DNA of 64,000 nt, taken from the NCBI RefSeq assembly GCF_024323335.1, contig NC_066581.1, positions 179,421,330 to 179,485,329 of the forward strand, given 5' to 3'. The stretch comes from Lathyrus oleraceus. Lineage: Eukaryota > Streptophyta > Magnoliopsida > Fabales > Fabaceae. The notes under the pieces were generated by a model. It ran no database searches and was not told the DNA's origin. It worked only from the letters and a program-made list of their open reading frames with translations. The position numbers and the translations under genes were made by a program. Positions within the stretch are counted from its first letter, which is position 1; the number at the start of each line of letters is the position of its first letter. This document shows, piece after piece, positions 24,938-36,223 of the stretch.

Positions 24938-25522
24938 CTAGGAATAACTGTACTGAAAAATGACAGATTTGTTACTAGTGTTATATGTAGCGTGTGGTTC
25001 ATTAGTGAATTCAAGAGTTTCACCAACTGGAACAAATATGGGTTTAACTCGGGGTTCATCGGATGTTGGGGAAAATGCTTCAACATTTGGTTTAGCATGT
25101 GAATCAACATATGGTTCAACATGTGGTTTCACATATGGTTTCTGAACATTTGATATCACCATGAGCAATGTTTTTCTCAGTGGAATTTGGCACAACTTCC
25201 TCATTAACAGACATACATTCAGTATTATTATGAACATGTACATATGTTTTTTTCCTCCAGAAGTACTAACCTTTTCAAAAGATTTATCCTTCTTGGAGGC
25301 AATGCTCTTTGTTCTTCTTGTTGAATACTTAACTGGAACAACCATGCTCAGAAATATTGGGTTTAAATACATGTTGGGTTCATCATCATTTTTGCTAGAA
25401 CCAGAAACCCCTTTACTTGGGTGTTTCTTTCTCCCCCATTTAACCCGCAACATCTTAACCCCATATACGTTAGTGGTAGGCTCGGGTTTAGAGGTTTTAG
25501 CATCAGTGAGTGTTTGGCTCAT
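24938..25522 (-). CDS. Hypothetical protein, 194 residues, low-complexity Pro/Val/His repeats
   Basis: The frame starts MSQTLTDAKTSKPEPTT and continues with a basic segment (VKWGRKKHP, STRRTKSIASKKDKSFEK). It ends in an imperfect tandem repeat of the type KPYVKPHVEPYVDSHAKP. The style recalls env-like or plant-mobile-domain ORFs of legume gypsy elements, but I cannot assign it. The start codon and its upstream 200 bp occur again at 56336-56562, where the frame is cut after about nine codons. An LTR (25722) sits 200 bp upstream of the ATG. Confidence 0.35.
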   Translation of the reverse strand: MSQTLTDAKTSKPEPTTNVYGVKMLRVKWGRKKHPSKGVSGSSKNDDEPNMYLNPIFLSMVVPVKYSTRRTKSIASKKDKSFEKVSTSGGKKHMYMFIIILNVCLLMRKLCQIPLRKTLLMVISNVQKPYVKPHVEPYVDSHAKPNVEAFSPTSDEPRVKPIFVPVGETLEFTNEPHATYNTSNKSVIFQYSYS

Positions 25523-25721
25523 CTTGAGATGGGTTTAAAGGAGATGAAGGTGATCAAATATGCTAGAACAAGAGAGAGCGAGATACCAAAAATTCTTCAG
25601 GCGTGTAGAATGTGAGAAGTTTTAAAAATGCACTAAAATAGGAATGATGTGCCTGATTTCTTATGCAACAATGATAGCAGGAGAGAGAAACTTTCCTTTT
25701 TAACGCATCCTTGGATTTAAC
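25495..25721. repeat. Flank repeat B, left copy (227 bp), next to the copia chain
   Basis: Equal in length to 56336-56562, with six substitutions seen by eye (about 2.6%). It covers the first codons and upstream region of the ORF at 24938-25522 and ends TTAAC directly at the LTR. The other copy shows what the site looked like without the element. Confidence 0.92.
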
Positions 25722-26824
25722 TGTTGGTGTAAGCCCTAGAGGCCAATACTTTTGGTACTTGTTTCGAATTATTTATTAATAATAAAAGGCTTTTTCTTTA
25801 TTCTGTTTGTTTAATAAAGTCCCTAGAATAGCTAGTCCGTTTAATGTATCAAGTGTGACTTGATCATGAGATCACATTAAACATAAGGACAATATTCTTA
25901 AAGTATTCGTAGTCGAGCTTTATTGTGAAGTGGGATAACATTAAAGCATTAAGACTATTATGTATATAGACTGATGATCACATCTCATGGATCATGGATA
26001 AGGAGTTATCAAGTCTTAAACATAGGTATGAATGTTAAGAGTAATGTTTATACTGGATTGACCCGCTATGAGAACACTATATAGAAAGTTATGCAAAGTG
26101 TCATAAGTTATTCTCATGGTGATAATGGTGTATAACACCCTTCGACCTGAAACCACTATGGACCCTAGATGTAGAGTTGAGTGCTTTATTGCTGATCAAA
26201 CGTTGTCCGTAACTGGATAACCATAAAGACAGATGATGGGTACTCCATGAAGCATGCTGAGGGACATGAGTGACCTAGATGGAATTTTCCCATCCTGCAT
26301 AACAGGATAAATATCTATGGGCCCAATATTGAATTGGACAAGGATGACACGGTCTATGCCTTGTGTTCAATATAGACATAAGGGTAAAATGGTAATTATA
26401 CGCATAAGTATTATCATAGAAGGATTTGTCAGATCACACGATATTTTCGTGTCTTGGGTAGCAGTGATGTGTTGCTAGATACCGCTCACTGTTTATTATG
26501 TTAAATATGTGATTTAATATAATTGCTAATGCCGCGAAAACCTACAGGGTCACACACAAAGGACGGATTGATGAGAGATAGAGTAACTAAGGAACACCGT
26601 AAGGTACGGTGCACTTAAGTGAATTGTAGAACATCGTAAGGTACGTTGTACTTAAGTAGAACACGAAATATGGTAAGGTATCATGCGCTTAAGTGATTTT
26701 GGGCATATTATAAGATATGAGTCAGTTACACTTAAGTGGGCTTTTTAGGTTGAAGCCCACACAAGTGGTTCTATAAATAGAACCCTTGTGCAGAAGCATT
26801 TATTGCGGTTGCATTTTTCATTTT

Positions 26825-26861
<37 letters not shown>

Positions 26862-27089
26862 AAAGCCTTCATTCATAGCAACTAGCACTGAGATTGAAGG
26901 AATCCGTTCGTGTGGACTGAGTAGAGGCGCTGTCGTCGTTCAACGTTCGTGATCGCTCCGTAGATCTGCATCAAAGGTTTCAATCGTCACAAGAGGTAAA
27001 TATTCTATCACTGATCATGCCCATTCATAAGGATCACTAAAGGAGAAAATTTTAATTTCCGCTGCGTTTTGGATCGCAATTCTCCTTCA
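25722..27089 (+). repeat. First LTR of the copia chain (1,368 bp)
   Basis: TG (25722) to CA (27089). It contains a TATA box in 'ctataaatag' (26771-26780), a CT-repeat (26829-26856) longer than in the other LTR, and a repeated motif 'taaggta(c/t)..tgcacttaag' (26590-26700). Left flank TTAAC (25717-25721). Confidence 0.93.
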
Positions 27090-29159
27090 GTGGTATCAAA
27101 GCCACTTACGAAACCATGCATCGGATAACTGTTTATTTTCTATATTAATATGATTAAAAGACAAAATGAATCAAAGAATAAACAAGTAATTAAATTTGGC
27201 ATCATGTGTGTACGATTTGGATGATTGATGTTGACTATGCTTCGGAACCGACATTAGTATGGTGAAGCAGCGATACATCGACCGTCCATAGGTTACGCAA
27301 TTGAGACTGATCAACTTATATATGATATAAGTAATCCTAATGCAAAGTACGGTATATACGATATATTGTTTCTGTTTCGTTCATTCAAACACTAAATGGT
27401 TGTTTTCCTTTGAGCGATCAATGGTCATTTGCTTCGGAATCCGACATTAGTATGGTGAAGCAATGACCTGTTGATCAATCATACTGAATCAACAATCGAG
27501 GTATGTTTGACGGTCTGAAATTGGTGCATTAGGGTTAGTGACGGCACAAGGGTTGTGCCGTCAAGGAGTTGTGAATTGAGGGCTTGTTGGAACACGTCTG
27601 TTGACTGTTTCAAAGCGCTGGTTTTTTTTGGGTCGTGTGACGATCGTCATGGACCTGTGACGATCATAACAAGCTGGACGTGACGGTCGTAACATGCTTT
27701 GTGACGGTTGTCACATTCACAGATCCAGAATTCTAGGAATTTCTGTTATTTTGGCCGCGTGACTTTCGTCATGGGCCTGTGACGGGCGTAACAAGCTGGA
27801 CGTGACGGTCGTAACATGCTTGTGACGGACGTCACATTCACAGAGTCAGAATTCTCGGGGTTTCTGTTTTGTGACTGCGCAAGAGTTATGTTAATGCAAA
27901 ACGATGTCCATTTCAAATGAATTGTTCATTAAAAATTTCGGACAGGGGCGCTGCCCCTACAACCCCGCAAAGGGCGCTGCCCCATTGACCCCGTCCGCTG
28001 ATCAGTCAGTGGAACCACCGTCCGTTGACCGGGAAGCGGAAACCCCGTTCTCGCTGACCGGGCAGCGGACCCCCGGCTAACTCTACGTAGTGTGATCGGT
28101 CGCTGAAATTTAATTTGGTTTTAATTAATTAAAGGAATTAAAATTAATAATAATAATGGGTTTATTATTATTGTCTTGTGGTGATCAGTTATGGCCTTAG
28201 TTTTCCTTTATTTTGTTTTGGGTTTTTAAATATGACCTGCGTGTTGTGCCTCTCCTTTTAATCTCTTAATGTAACTTCTTTTCTCATCTCAATCCCTCGT
28301 ATGTAGAACGAGTTTCTTCTGTAATGTAATGTTATGAAGAAAGAGAAGAATTCAATATCAAAGGAGGACAATGTTATGAAGAAAGAGAAGAATTCAATAT
28401 CAAAGGAGGACAACCTTGAAGATCTTGCTTAGAGAAGCTTAGATCGTTATTAGGTTAACTTAGGTTCTCTCATTGGCTTGGGAGAACAATTGCGCTAGGG
28501 GCCATAACTGTTTCAATATGTATGTTGATGCATGTGTATGTATGTTAATGCATGTGAATATATATTGATGCATGTGAGAGACGATTTATATGATAAATAA
28601 GCCGGTGAGATCAGAACAATTACAATTCCCTCAAATTAAATATTAAGTTTAAGCTTTCCAATTTTTAGCACTCATCAAGACTAGTATAGGATAATGTAGG
28701 TTTCGCCTACGCGAGGTGCATGTTTTATATTAATAAGGTGCGATGGGATAATTGTAATATCCAATTGCTAAAACAATGGGTCAAACTTAACTAAACAAAT
28801 TATAATAAGATTATATATGTTTAGAAGCAAGAGTTGGAAATGATCCATATGATGGATTGGAATAAGGAGTTATTCACCCAACTGAAATTTTCGAGAGTTG
28901 TATTAGATACAATTGGAAGGAGTTCCTACCTAAATAACCTAGTTTTGTGTAATCTGCCTACGCAGACTTAGAACAAAGTGAAATATGGATCTCGACCCAC
29001 TAGAAAATCTTCCAACGGGATTTTCCGAATCAAATGATGAGGGTCATTTGTTTTGAGTAAAATAGTGGGAGCATATTTAATTAAAGGCCTAATTAAATAT
29101 GTTATTGATACTTATATTTTCATTAATCTCAACAAACACCTCTAACAAACATTTTTCGA
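27090..29159 (+). other. Primer-binding site and long non-coding leader of the first copia copy
   Basis: TGGTATCAAAGCC at 27091-27103 is the primer-binding site, one base after the LTR. The ~2-kb leader contains a 122-bp tandem pair (27637 and 27759) rich in 'gtgacg...cgtcac' palindromes. GC-rich 'gggcgctgcccc' stretches lie near 27950-27985, and a perfect 42-bp tandem duplication at 28328-28411. The second copy (52708-54739) has the same layout without the perfect 42-bp pair. Confidence 0.85.
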
Positions 29160-29978
29160 TCAATCCTTGACAAGGAAAAATTGTCTGGGACAAATTTTCT
29201 GGATTGGCACCGATACTTGAGGATTGTCCTCAAACATGATAAAAAGCTGTATGTCTTGGAGAAACCTGTTCCTGAAGAGGAACCTCCTAGTTCTGCACCT
29301 AAGGCAAAAAGAGATGCTTATAAGAAGCATGTCGATGATGCCAATGAAACTGCTTGTCTCATGCTGGCTACCAAGAACTCAGAGTTGCAAAAGCAACATG
29401 AGAACATGGCAGCATTCGATATGATCGAACACCTGAAGATGCTCTATCAAGAGCAAGCAAGGCATGAAAGGTTTGAAGTTTCAAAAGCCCTTTTTCAAGG
29501 CAAGTTAGCTGAGGGAGCCCCTGTAGATCCCCATGTGCTCAAGATGATTGGGTATGTGGAAAACCTTGAAAGGTTGGGCTTTCCCATCAGAAAGGAACTT
29601 GCGACTGATTTGATCTTGCAATCGTTGCCAGATAGATTCAGTCAATTTATCCTAAATTTCAATATGAATGATATGGACAAATCTCTTCCTGAACTGCTAG
29701 CCATGTCAAAGACTGTTGAGCAGAACCTAAAGTCAAAAGGGAAGTCCATTATGATGATCGAAAATGGAAAGAGACAGAACAAAAGGCCCATCAAGCAGGG
29801 TGATGAAGGGAAAGGCAAGGAAGTTGCCAAACCCAGACCCACTGTTGCTGCTTTGAAGCCTAGTGGAGGCATAACAAAGGCAGGCACCTGCTTCCATGGC
29901 GGTAAGACCAGACACTGGAAGAGAAACTGCCCAAAGTACCTGGAAGATGACAAAGTCTCCATTCACAGGAAAAGGTGA
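29160..29978 (+). pseudogene. Copia gag, first copy, zinc knuckle damaged
   Basis: The gag frame shows LSGTNFLDWHRYLRIVLKH, a UBN2-like middle (NETACLMLATKNSELQKQ, LYQEQARHERFEVSKAL) and a basic region before the knuckle. The knuckle reads CFHGGKTRHWKRNC: the second cysteine is replaced by glycine, while the second copy of the element has CFHCGKTGHWKRNC. No in-frame ATG precedes the conserved start, also true of the second copy. After the knuckle the sequence jumps straight to the integrase, so protease and GAG-pre-integrase are deleted here. Confidence 0.88.
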
Positions 29979-30578
29979 AAGAGCTAATGATCTTTTGGCC
30001 CTCATACATACTGATGTATGTGGACCACTGAACGTACCATCCAGAGGAGGTTTTCAGTACTTCATCATATTTACTGATGATTTCAGTAGATATGGTTATG
30101 TGTATTTAATGAAACACAAATCAGAGTCCTTTGAAAAGTTTAAGGAATTCAAGAATGAAGTACAAAACCAACTATGTAAGAATATTAAAACTCTTCGATC
30201 AGATCGAGATGGTGAGTATTTAAGCCTAGAGTTTGATGACCATCTGAAAGAGTGTGGGATCTTATCCCAAATTACTCCTCTTGGAACACCCCAATGGAAT
30301 GGTGTATCTGAGAGAAGAAATCGAACCCTGTTAGACATGGTCCGATCCATGATGAGTCACGTCGATCTTCCAAACTCCTTTTGGGGACATGCACTATTGA
30401 CAACAGCTTACACACTTAACCGTGTTCCATCCAAAAAGGTTGAGAAGACACCATATGAGATATGGAGTGGTAAGAAACCACATATGTATTACATGAAGAT
30501 TTGGGGTTGCGAAGTTTATGTGAAATGACAAGTTTCAACTAAGCTTGAGCCCAAATCTTAAAAATGCTTATTTGTGGG
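29950..30578 (+). pseudogene. Copia integrase, first copy, cut by the Ogre insertion
   Basis: It reads KSPFTGKGERANDLLALIHT and continues through an integrase core with D in HTDVCGPL, D in RSDRDGEY (the second copy has RSDQGGEY) and E in VSERRNR. In-frame stops occur near 30526 and 30558. At 30578 the Ogre derivative begins, and the same codon series resumes at 49763 (GYPKETRGYYFYNP), which fixes the insertion point inside the codon series CLFVGYP. Confidence 0.92.
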
Positions 30579-33500
30579 TGTAGCGGTGTATTCGTCGCTA
30601 TATGATCTATCGATTAAATCATAAGCAAGGGATACATTGAATTTTCGAGTCGCCACCGCACTTTTATTTATCCAAAGGACTGGCTAAAAAGCGAACAAAA
30701 GCCTAAGAAGTTTTACACGTAGAAAACTAATAAAAAGATCAGAGAGTCTGGGTAAGGGGTAAATTACGCAATGGGAAGGTGTTAGGCACCCACTACGTCC
30801 TAGGTACTCCTAGGGAGCCCTTTTCACACTTGTTGTATAAAATTGTTATTTGTTATGAAATAATTATTGTGCAAACATGATTGGGATGATGAGACAAGAA
30901 TGTACAATTTAATTATTTTTGTGTTCGAACGGATGAACCCGCTGCCTACGTACCTTCCATCAAAGGTAAGGATCAAAACGCCGTAGTTCGGCTAAAAGAT
31001 TTCCAAAAGTTGGTGGATTCAGTTTTAAACACAAGCACTGAGGCTTTTCATTATCAATGGGAGAACACTCGACCAAAAAACAACATCCACCATGCGAGGA
31101 TAGCTTCGACGTACTAGAGGGGTTAGCCCTGTTTTCAGTACGGAAGTCTTACTGTCGACTCACTAAGGATAGGCAAGATTTACATCAATCACAATGATAA
31201 TTGAAACCTATGGCTAATGCATGAAAAGATTAACAATGGACAAAGCCAAAACAAGTGAATGAGTGAAGTTAATTGATTGTGATTATGAAAGTGAGAGTCA
31301 AAGTATGATTAAGATTGATTTGAAAGAAGTATTATGAAAATGGAGTTTAAAAAAAAGTCAAGGACTTGGGTCCAGGTTTTTAGTTAGAAAACATGAAAAT
31401 GTTTGCACAACACTTATGTCAAGTTTGAAAAGGAAAGTGTGAAAAGGTTTAGGACACAATGGGGATGAATGGATGAAGATGGGTAGTAAAACTTCTTAGA
31501 AGGTTCACTTCTTGAAATCATATAGGGGATGATTCAAGTGTGTCCTTTGGAATAGCAATGGATAATAACAAACAAACAAGAAAGCAAAAGCGGATATCGG
31601 ATGCCAATCACTGGGCTTATACCAATCTCCTAAAATAGAACGGGATATCAGATGCCACTCAATGGTCTTACACTAATCTCCTCAAACAAAGAAATAAAAG
31701 GTGGATACCGGATACCAATAGATGGATTTACACCAGTCTCCTAAAATAAAACTGGATATCAGATGCCACTCAATGGTCTTACACTAATCTCCTAAAACAA
31801 AATGAAACTTGGATACCGGATGCCAATCTGTCTGGACTTATACCAATATCCAACATATGATCATAGGAAAGCAAATGCCAACTAGCAGGGACTTACAGTT
31901 GCAACCTCACATAAACAAAGAAAAAACAAAACATGGATGTCAGATGCCAATCTGTCTGGGCTTACTCTAACCTCCACAGTATGGTCCTAGGAATACAAAT
32001 GCCAACTTGCAGGGACTTACAGTTGTATCCTCACATACAAACAAACAAAACAACATGTGATCATAGGAGAGCAAATGCCAACTTGCAGGGACTTACAGTT
32101 GCTTCCTCACATACAATCAAATGCATCAAGCAAAGGTAAGATGAGTGGCCAAGGTGATGGTCTTATACTCACTTCCATATCATAGGAGCAATGGCCAATG
32201 AATGGTCTTACAATTGTCCTCAATGGGTAAACAGCAATGATAATGTCACACAGACAAATGAGATGATCATGCATTGATGAGCAATAAATGATGATAAATG
32301 CATAGAGCATACAAGCAAACATGTGCATATGAATAGAACAAGCAATGAAGTCAATCAGCACACACTATAACCAAACAGGGAGGCTCATACAAGAGGGTTA
32401 GGCACTGAGGCCAACTGGAATAGGGTAAAAAGTTGCTCTTAACCTTGCCATTGAGAGGCTAAGGTGAAGCAGATGAAAGGAGATGAGGGGTGTGCCTCAT
32501 TGCTCTTATCCCTGATCAGGGAGAGCATTTCAGAAAGTGTGGGAGTTCAGAAAGTAGGAACTCTCTCCACATATCATTGACTCGATTGATCTTGGGCTAA
32601 GATCTCAATGCTACAACCATGTAATGGGAGCAAGGAGAAGACTCACTGAATAGTAGGGGATAGGTTGCTTATCCCTTTGATCTACCAATTGCCTTATTTG
32701 AAGGACTTTTCCTGCTTGGGACAAATTTAAACACACACAAGCATTGCCTCTTAAGGAGGACTTCAGACAGTTTGCCCGGCCAAATAACAGGCCGGGTCTC
32801 CAGACTACATGAAGAAAGAGGGATTACCTCAAAGCAAATTGCTAAATAGCAAAGCAAAGCAATTCTAAGCAACTAAAGGGTACCTGAAATGATCAGACAA
32901 ATCAGTACACAGGTCAACAGTTTAAACAAAAGGAATGGACTCAATAGTCAACACAGAGAAACAAGTGTGCAAAGCACAAGACTCAAATAATATGAGTCAT
33001 ACCACCTACAAAACAAAGGTTAGCACATGATAATATAGTCAAGCTCAATCAAATTTGGATGGTTTCTTTGAAGCACTATGCTTAACCTGAAACAAATGAA
33101 CTCAACATAAGCCCAAAAGACCACGAGGACAAGCCTAGGGTCAAAAACAAAAGGGAAAGTCAAAACAGCAAACAATAGTCAACCAAAGTCAAGTTCAAAC
33201 ATTTAAGAAGCAAGCACAATTGGTTTCAAGTTTATATCATGCATCAACATCATTTTATAGACCAAAGAAGTCAAAACATGGCAAGAGGGAGCACACAAAA
33301 GGTCAACAGCAAGACCAAGCTCAAACCCAAACATAATCAATTCCAAAAATTATGAAATAATTCATACTCAATCACAATCCATAACATAGCATGCATATGA
33401 AATTTCAGCTCAATTGGATCATGGGAAGATAGTCAATTAAAATCAGGAAGTCAACACATTTTCAAGTATGCACCAAGAAGTCAACAAAACATGTGTCATC

Positions 33501-36223
33501 TTCAAAAAATCATAACAAAATGAAAACAGATGAGAAATGGATGGGATTAACACCAATGCAAAGCTCAAGATGTCTAGTATGCACATGTGAAATTTCATGA
33601 TCATACAATAAGATATGAGAATTTCCCAAAGGATTTGGCAAGATGTGTCACACAAAGTCAACAATTGACTAGGCAGAGAAGAAAAATCTCAAACAATTAA
33701 GAAATGGCATGATTAAATCCAGGAAAATTCACACATCAACTAGACACATAAGAGATGGCTCATGCAAAATTTCACATTAATTGGAAGCCAGGAAGCATGT
33801 CAACAGAAATCATGAATTTGCATATCATTGGTGTGACACAAATTGTCACACCCTACTTCAAAAATTCATATCTAGCAAACCACAAATGATAAATGCACAA
33901 TCTCTACATCAAAACAAAGATGAATGAGTCTAGTTTCACCACAAAAAATTTCAGAACCATTGGATACATCATCATCATTTCACAAAAGGAATGGCCAAAG
34001 GTGTCAAATAAGCATACATGTTAAAAACCCTAGAGCCATTTAAAATCCAGCCATCCAAAAATTCAATAAAAATCATGATAAAAAAGTAGACATTCAACAG
34101 GTCATAATTCAAAAAATTCCATGATTTTTGGATGTGAAATGAATGAGTTGTGAATTTTAGAAGATGAGTAATCATTTGGAACAAACATGAGCAAATAAGA
34201 TGAATGAAAGTCAAACTAGGGTTGACCAGTGGCACGGTCGTAAATACCACCATCATTAATTAAAACGCAGCGTACAGGCTCAAGAAACCAAATGTTCTTA
34301 TTGGTCGGTACTTAATGGAACAGTACACACACACATGCAATACGTGAAGCCCAGAAAATTGGAAAGGTGATTAGGGCTTTGTACAGTATTTAGGGTTTAA
34401 ACAGCAACAATATCATCTTCTCCAACCCAGCAAAATCGTGGAAAAAATATTGTCACAGAAATGAACAAGTAGCACACCATTAGAACCAGTAAACCACACA
34501 CATTCATAATATGACATTCAATTTCTACAAATCAAACTATTAAAAGAGCATCGAGTCAAAACAAGTATGAACACGAAACTTACAAAGCAGATTTCTCACT
34601 CAATGCATAACCATTTCGAATGAAACAAGTTGCAGTGGATTCAGCATACAAAGACCTACCCTAAACATGGCGCAATTTGGCAAATGGTGAAGGTCGAGCA
34701 CTTACTTGATTTTGAAGAAATGGAGGAAACAGCTGTTGTTTTGATGATACAAAGGCAAACAGATGAAGCTGAGGGTTGATATTGAAGTATACTTGAAGGA
34801 CTTTAGCTCAAACTTGCTTGGGATCCTCCAAATCTCGATTTACCATGGAAGGGTCCTTGGAGAAACAGAACTCGAGCTGCTACTACAGTTGGTATTTGCT
34901 GCTTGAAAAAGCCTCCAATGGTTGTCCAAATGAAGAAACAAGCAAGGGGACTCGTGGTCTTTGAAACTTTGGTCAGAAAATTCTCAAATGTGAAAAATGG
35001 AATTGAGAGAAAATGAGAGAGTTTCTGATTGTGGGAGGCTGCTGCTAGGGTTGTGAAATGACAGAAAATTGACTTAAATATGTCTGTTTAGCATGGCTTA
35101 ATGATGTGGTAAGCTTGATTATGTTAAATGAACCAAATTGCCAAAATTGCTAAGTGTGAACCAAAGGTGCATGGAGTGTGCATTCTGGCCGAGTTGGGCC
35201 TTGGATCAATTGTAAATGACATTCCAAACACTTCTCAATTGGCCAAATAGCTCAAAATTGCTTAATTCACAAAGTTGACTTTTTGCACCACTTGAAATGA
35301 ATAAAGTCAAGGCAAAAAATGCCATTTTGATTGGCAAGGTTTTGGTAAAAGATGATTGCATTTTTGGAAAGAGGGGATTAAATGGAGATTGTAGGAAAAA
35401 ACCCCATCAAATTTGGACTTGTGGTTCATGAGATATGGCTCTTTGAAGTTCACAAATTTTTGAAATTGAATTGATCATATCTTGCAAACCATACATGGGA
35501 TTTGAGAGTTCTTGGACTTTTTGAAAATGGGAGAACAAGATCTTCAACTTTAATTTTGGGCAAAAATTCATTTGGAGCTTGTATCATAATGTAAGTTTAA
35601 GATCAAGAAGTTTCCATTTTTGGCAGTTGAAATTACAGGTCCACTTTCTATTTTGGGAAATTTCTGATTTTGCTTCAAATTCTTCCATGATGAGGTTTGA
35701 CATGATATATGGGACTTAAATAAGCATGAATGAGCTCCTTCAAATCAATTCCATCCATCAAATCATTGATTAAATCCACAGTTGACCAAGTTTGACTTTT
35801 CTAGGGTTTTGGGTGACTGGAGCATTTCTGATGAATTCCAAACCCTAATTCCTTGAGAACTTGATTTCAAATGATGTCCCAAGTTGTATGAACTCTTGAT
35901 TATTGATCATGGTGCCCAAATTCGGCAAGAATGGCCACCATCCATTACTTTGACTGACTGTTGACTGTCTTTGACCTAATTGCTGATGATTGCTTCAACT
36001 GCAAGCAACAAGGTTAGACTGACAATATTTTTGTACTTTTTGGTTATTAAACATATGAAAAGCAAAGATATACAAATGCAAGGCATGCTTGGTGATCAAG
36101 AAACAAACTCACAAGGCAATCTACCCACTAGGAGGGAAACTAGGGCATGCAGTGATCCTTGAGGCCATGATATGATATGATATGGGCCATGAGGGATCTT
36201 AGGGCCAAAATTGGGGTCTTACA
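30579..36223 (-). repeat. 3' LTR of the Ogre derivative (5,645 bp)
   Basis: In plus-strand reading TGTAGCGGTG (30579) to GGGTCTTACA (36223). It contains the gypsy-LTR blocks 'gagtcgccacc' (30650) and 'attacgcaatgggaaggtg' (30764). A small region of imperfect 50-65-bp repeats lies at 31590-32230. ORFs of 60-93 residues inside it recur exactly in the other LTR and have no recognisable domains. Confidence 0.95.
31590..32230. repeat. Imperfect ~50-65-bp repeats within the Ogre LTR
   Basis: Units such as 'cggatgccaatc.....ggcttataccaatctcc', 'atcagatgccactcaatgg' and 'aaatgccaacttgcaggg' recur about ten times, with common core '(a/g)atgccaa/ct...ctta'. The same array lies at 45123-45763 in the other LTR. 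Confidence 0.8.

Noticed and set aside
19768..25740. Possible relation between the LTRs beginning TGTTGGTG at 19768 and at 25722
   Set aside because: Only the first 8 to 9 bases agree; lengths (209 versus 1,368 bp) and interiors differ, and the elements lie on opposite strands.
31933..36162. Set of small ORFs repeated exactly at 45466-49696
   Set aside because: They are duplicates because both lie in the LTRs of one element. They have no domains and would not be genes.
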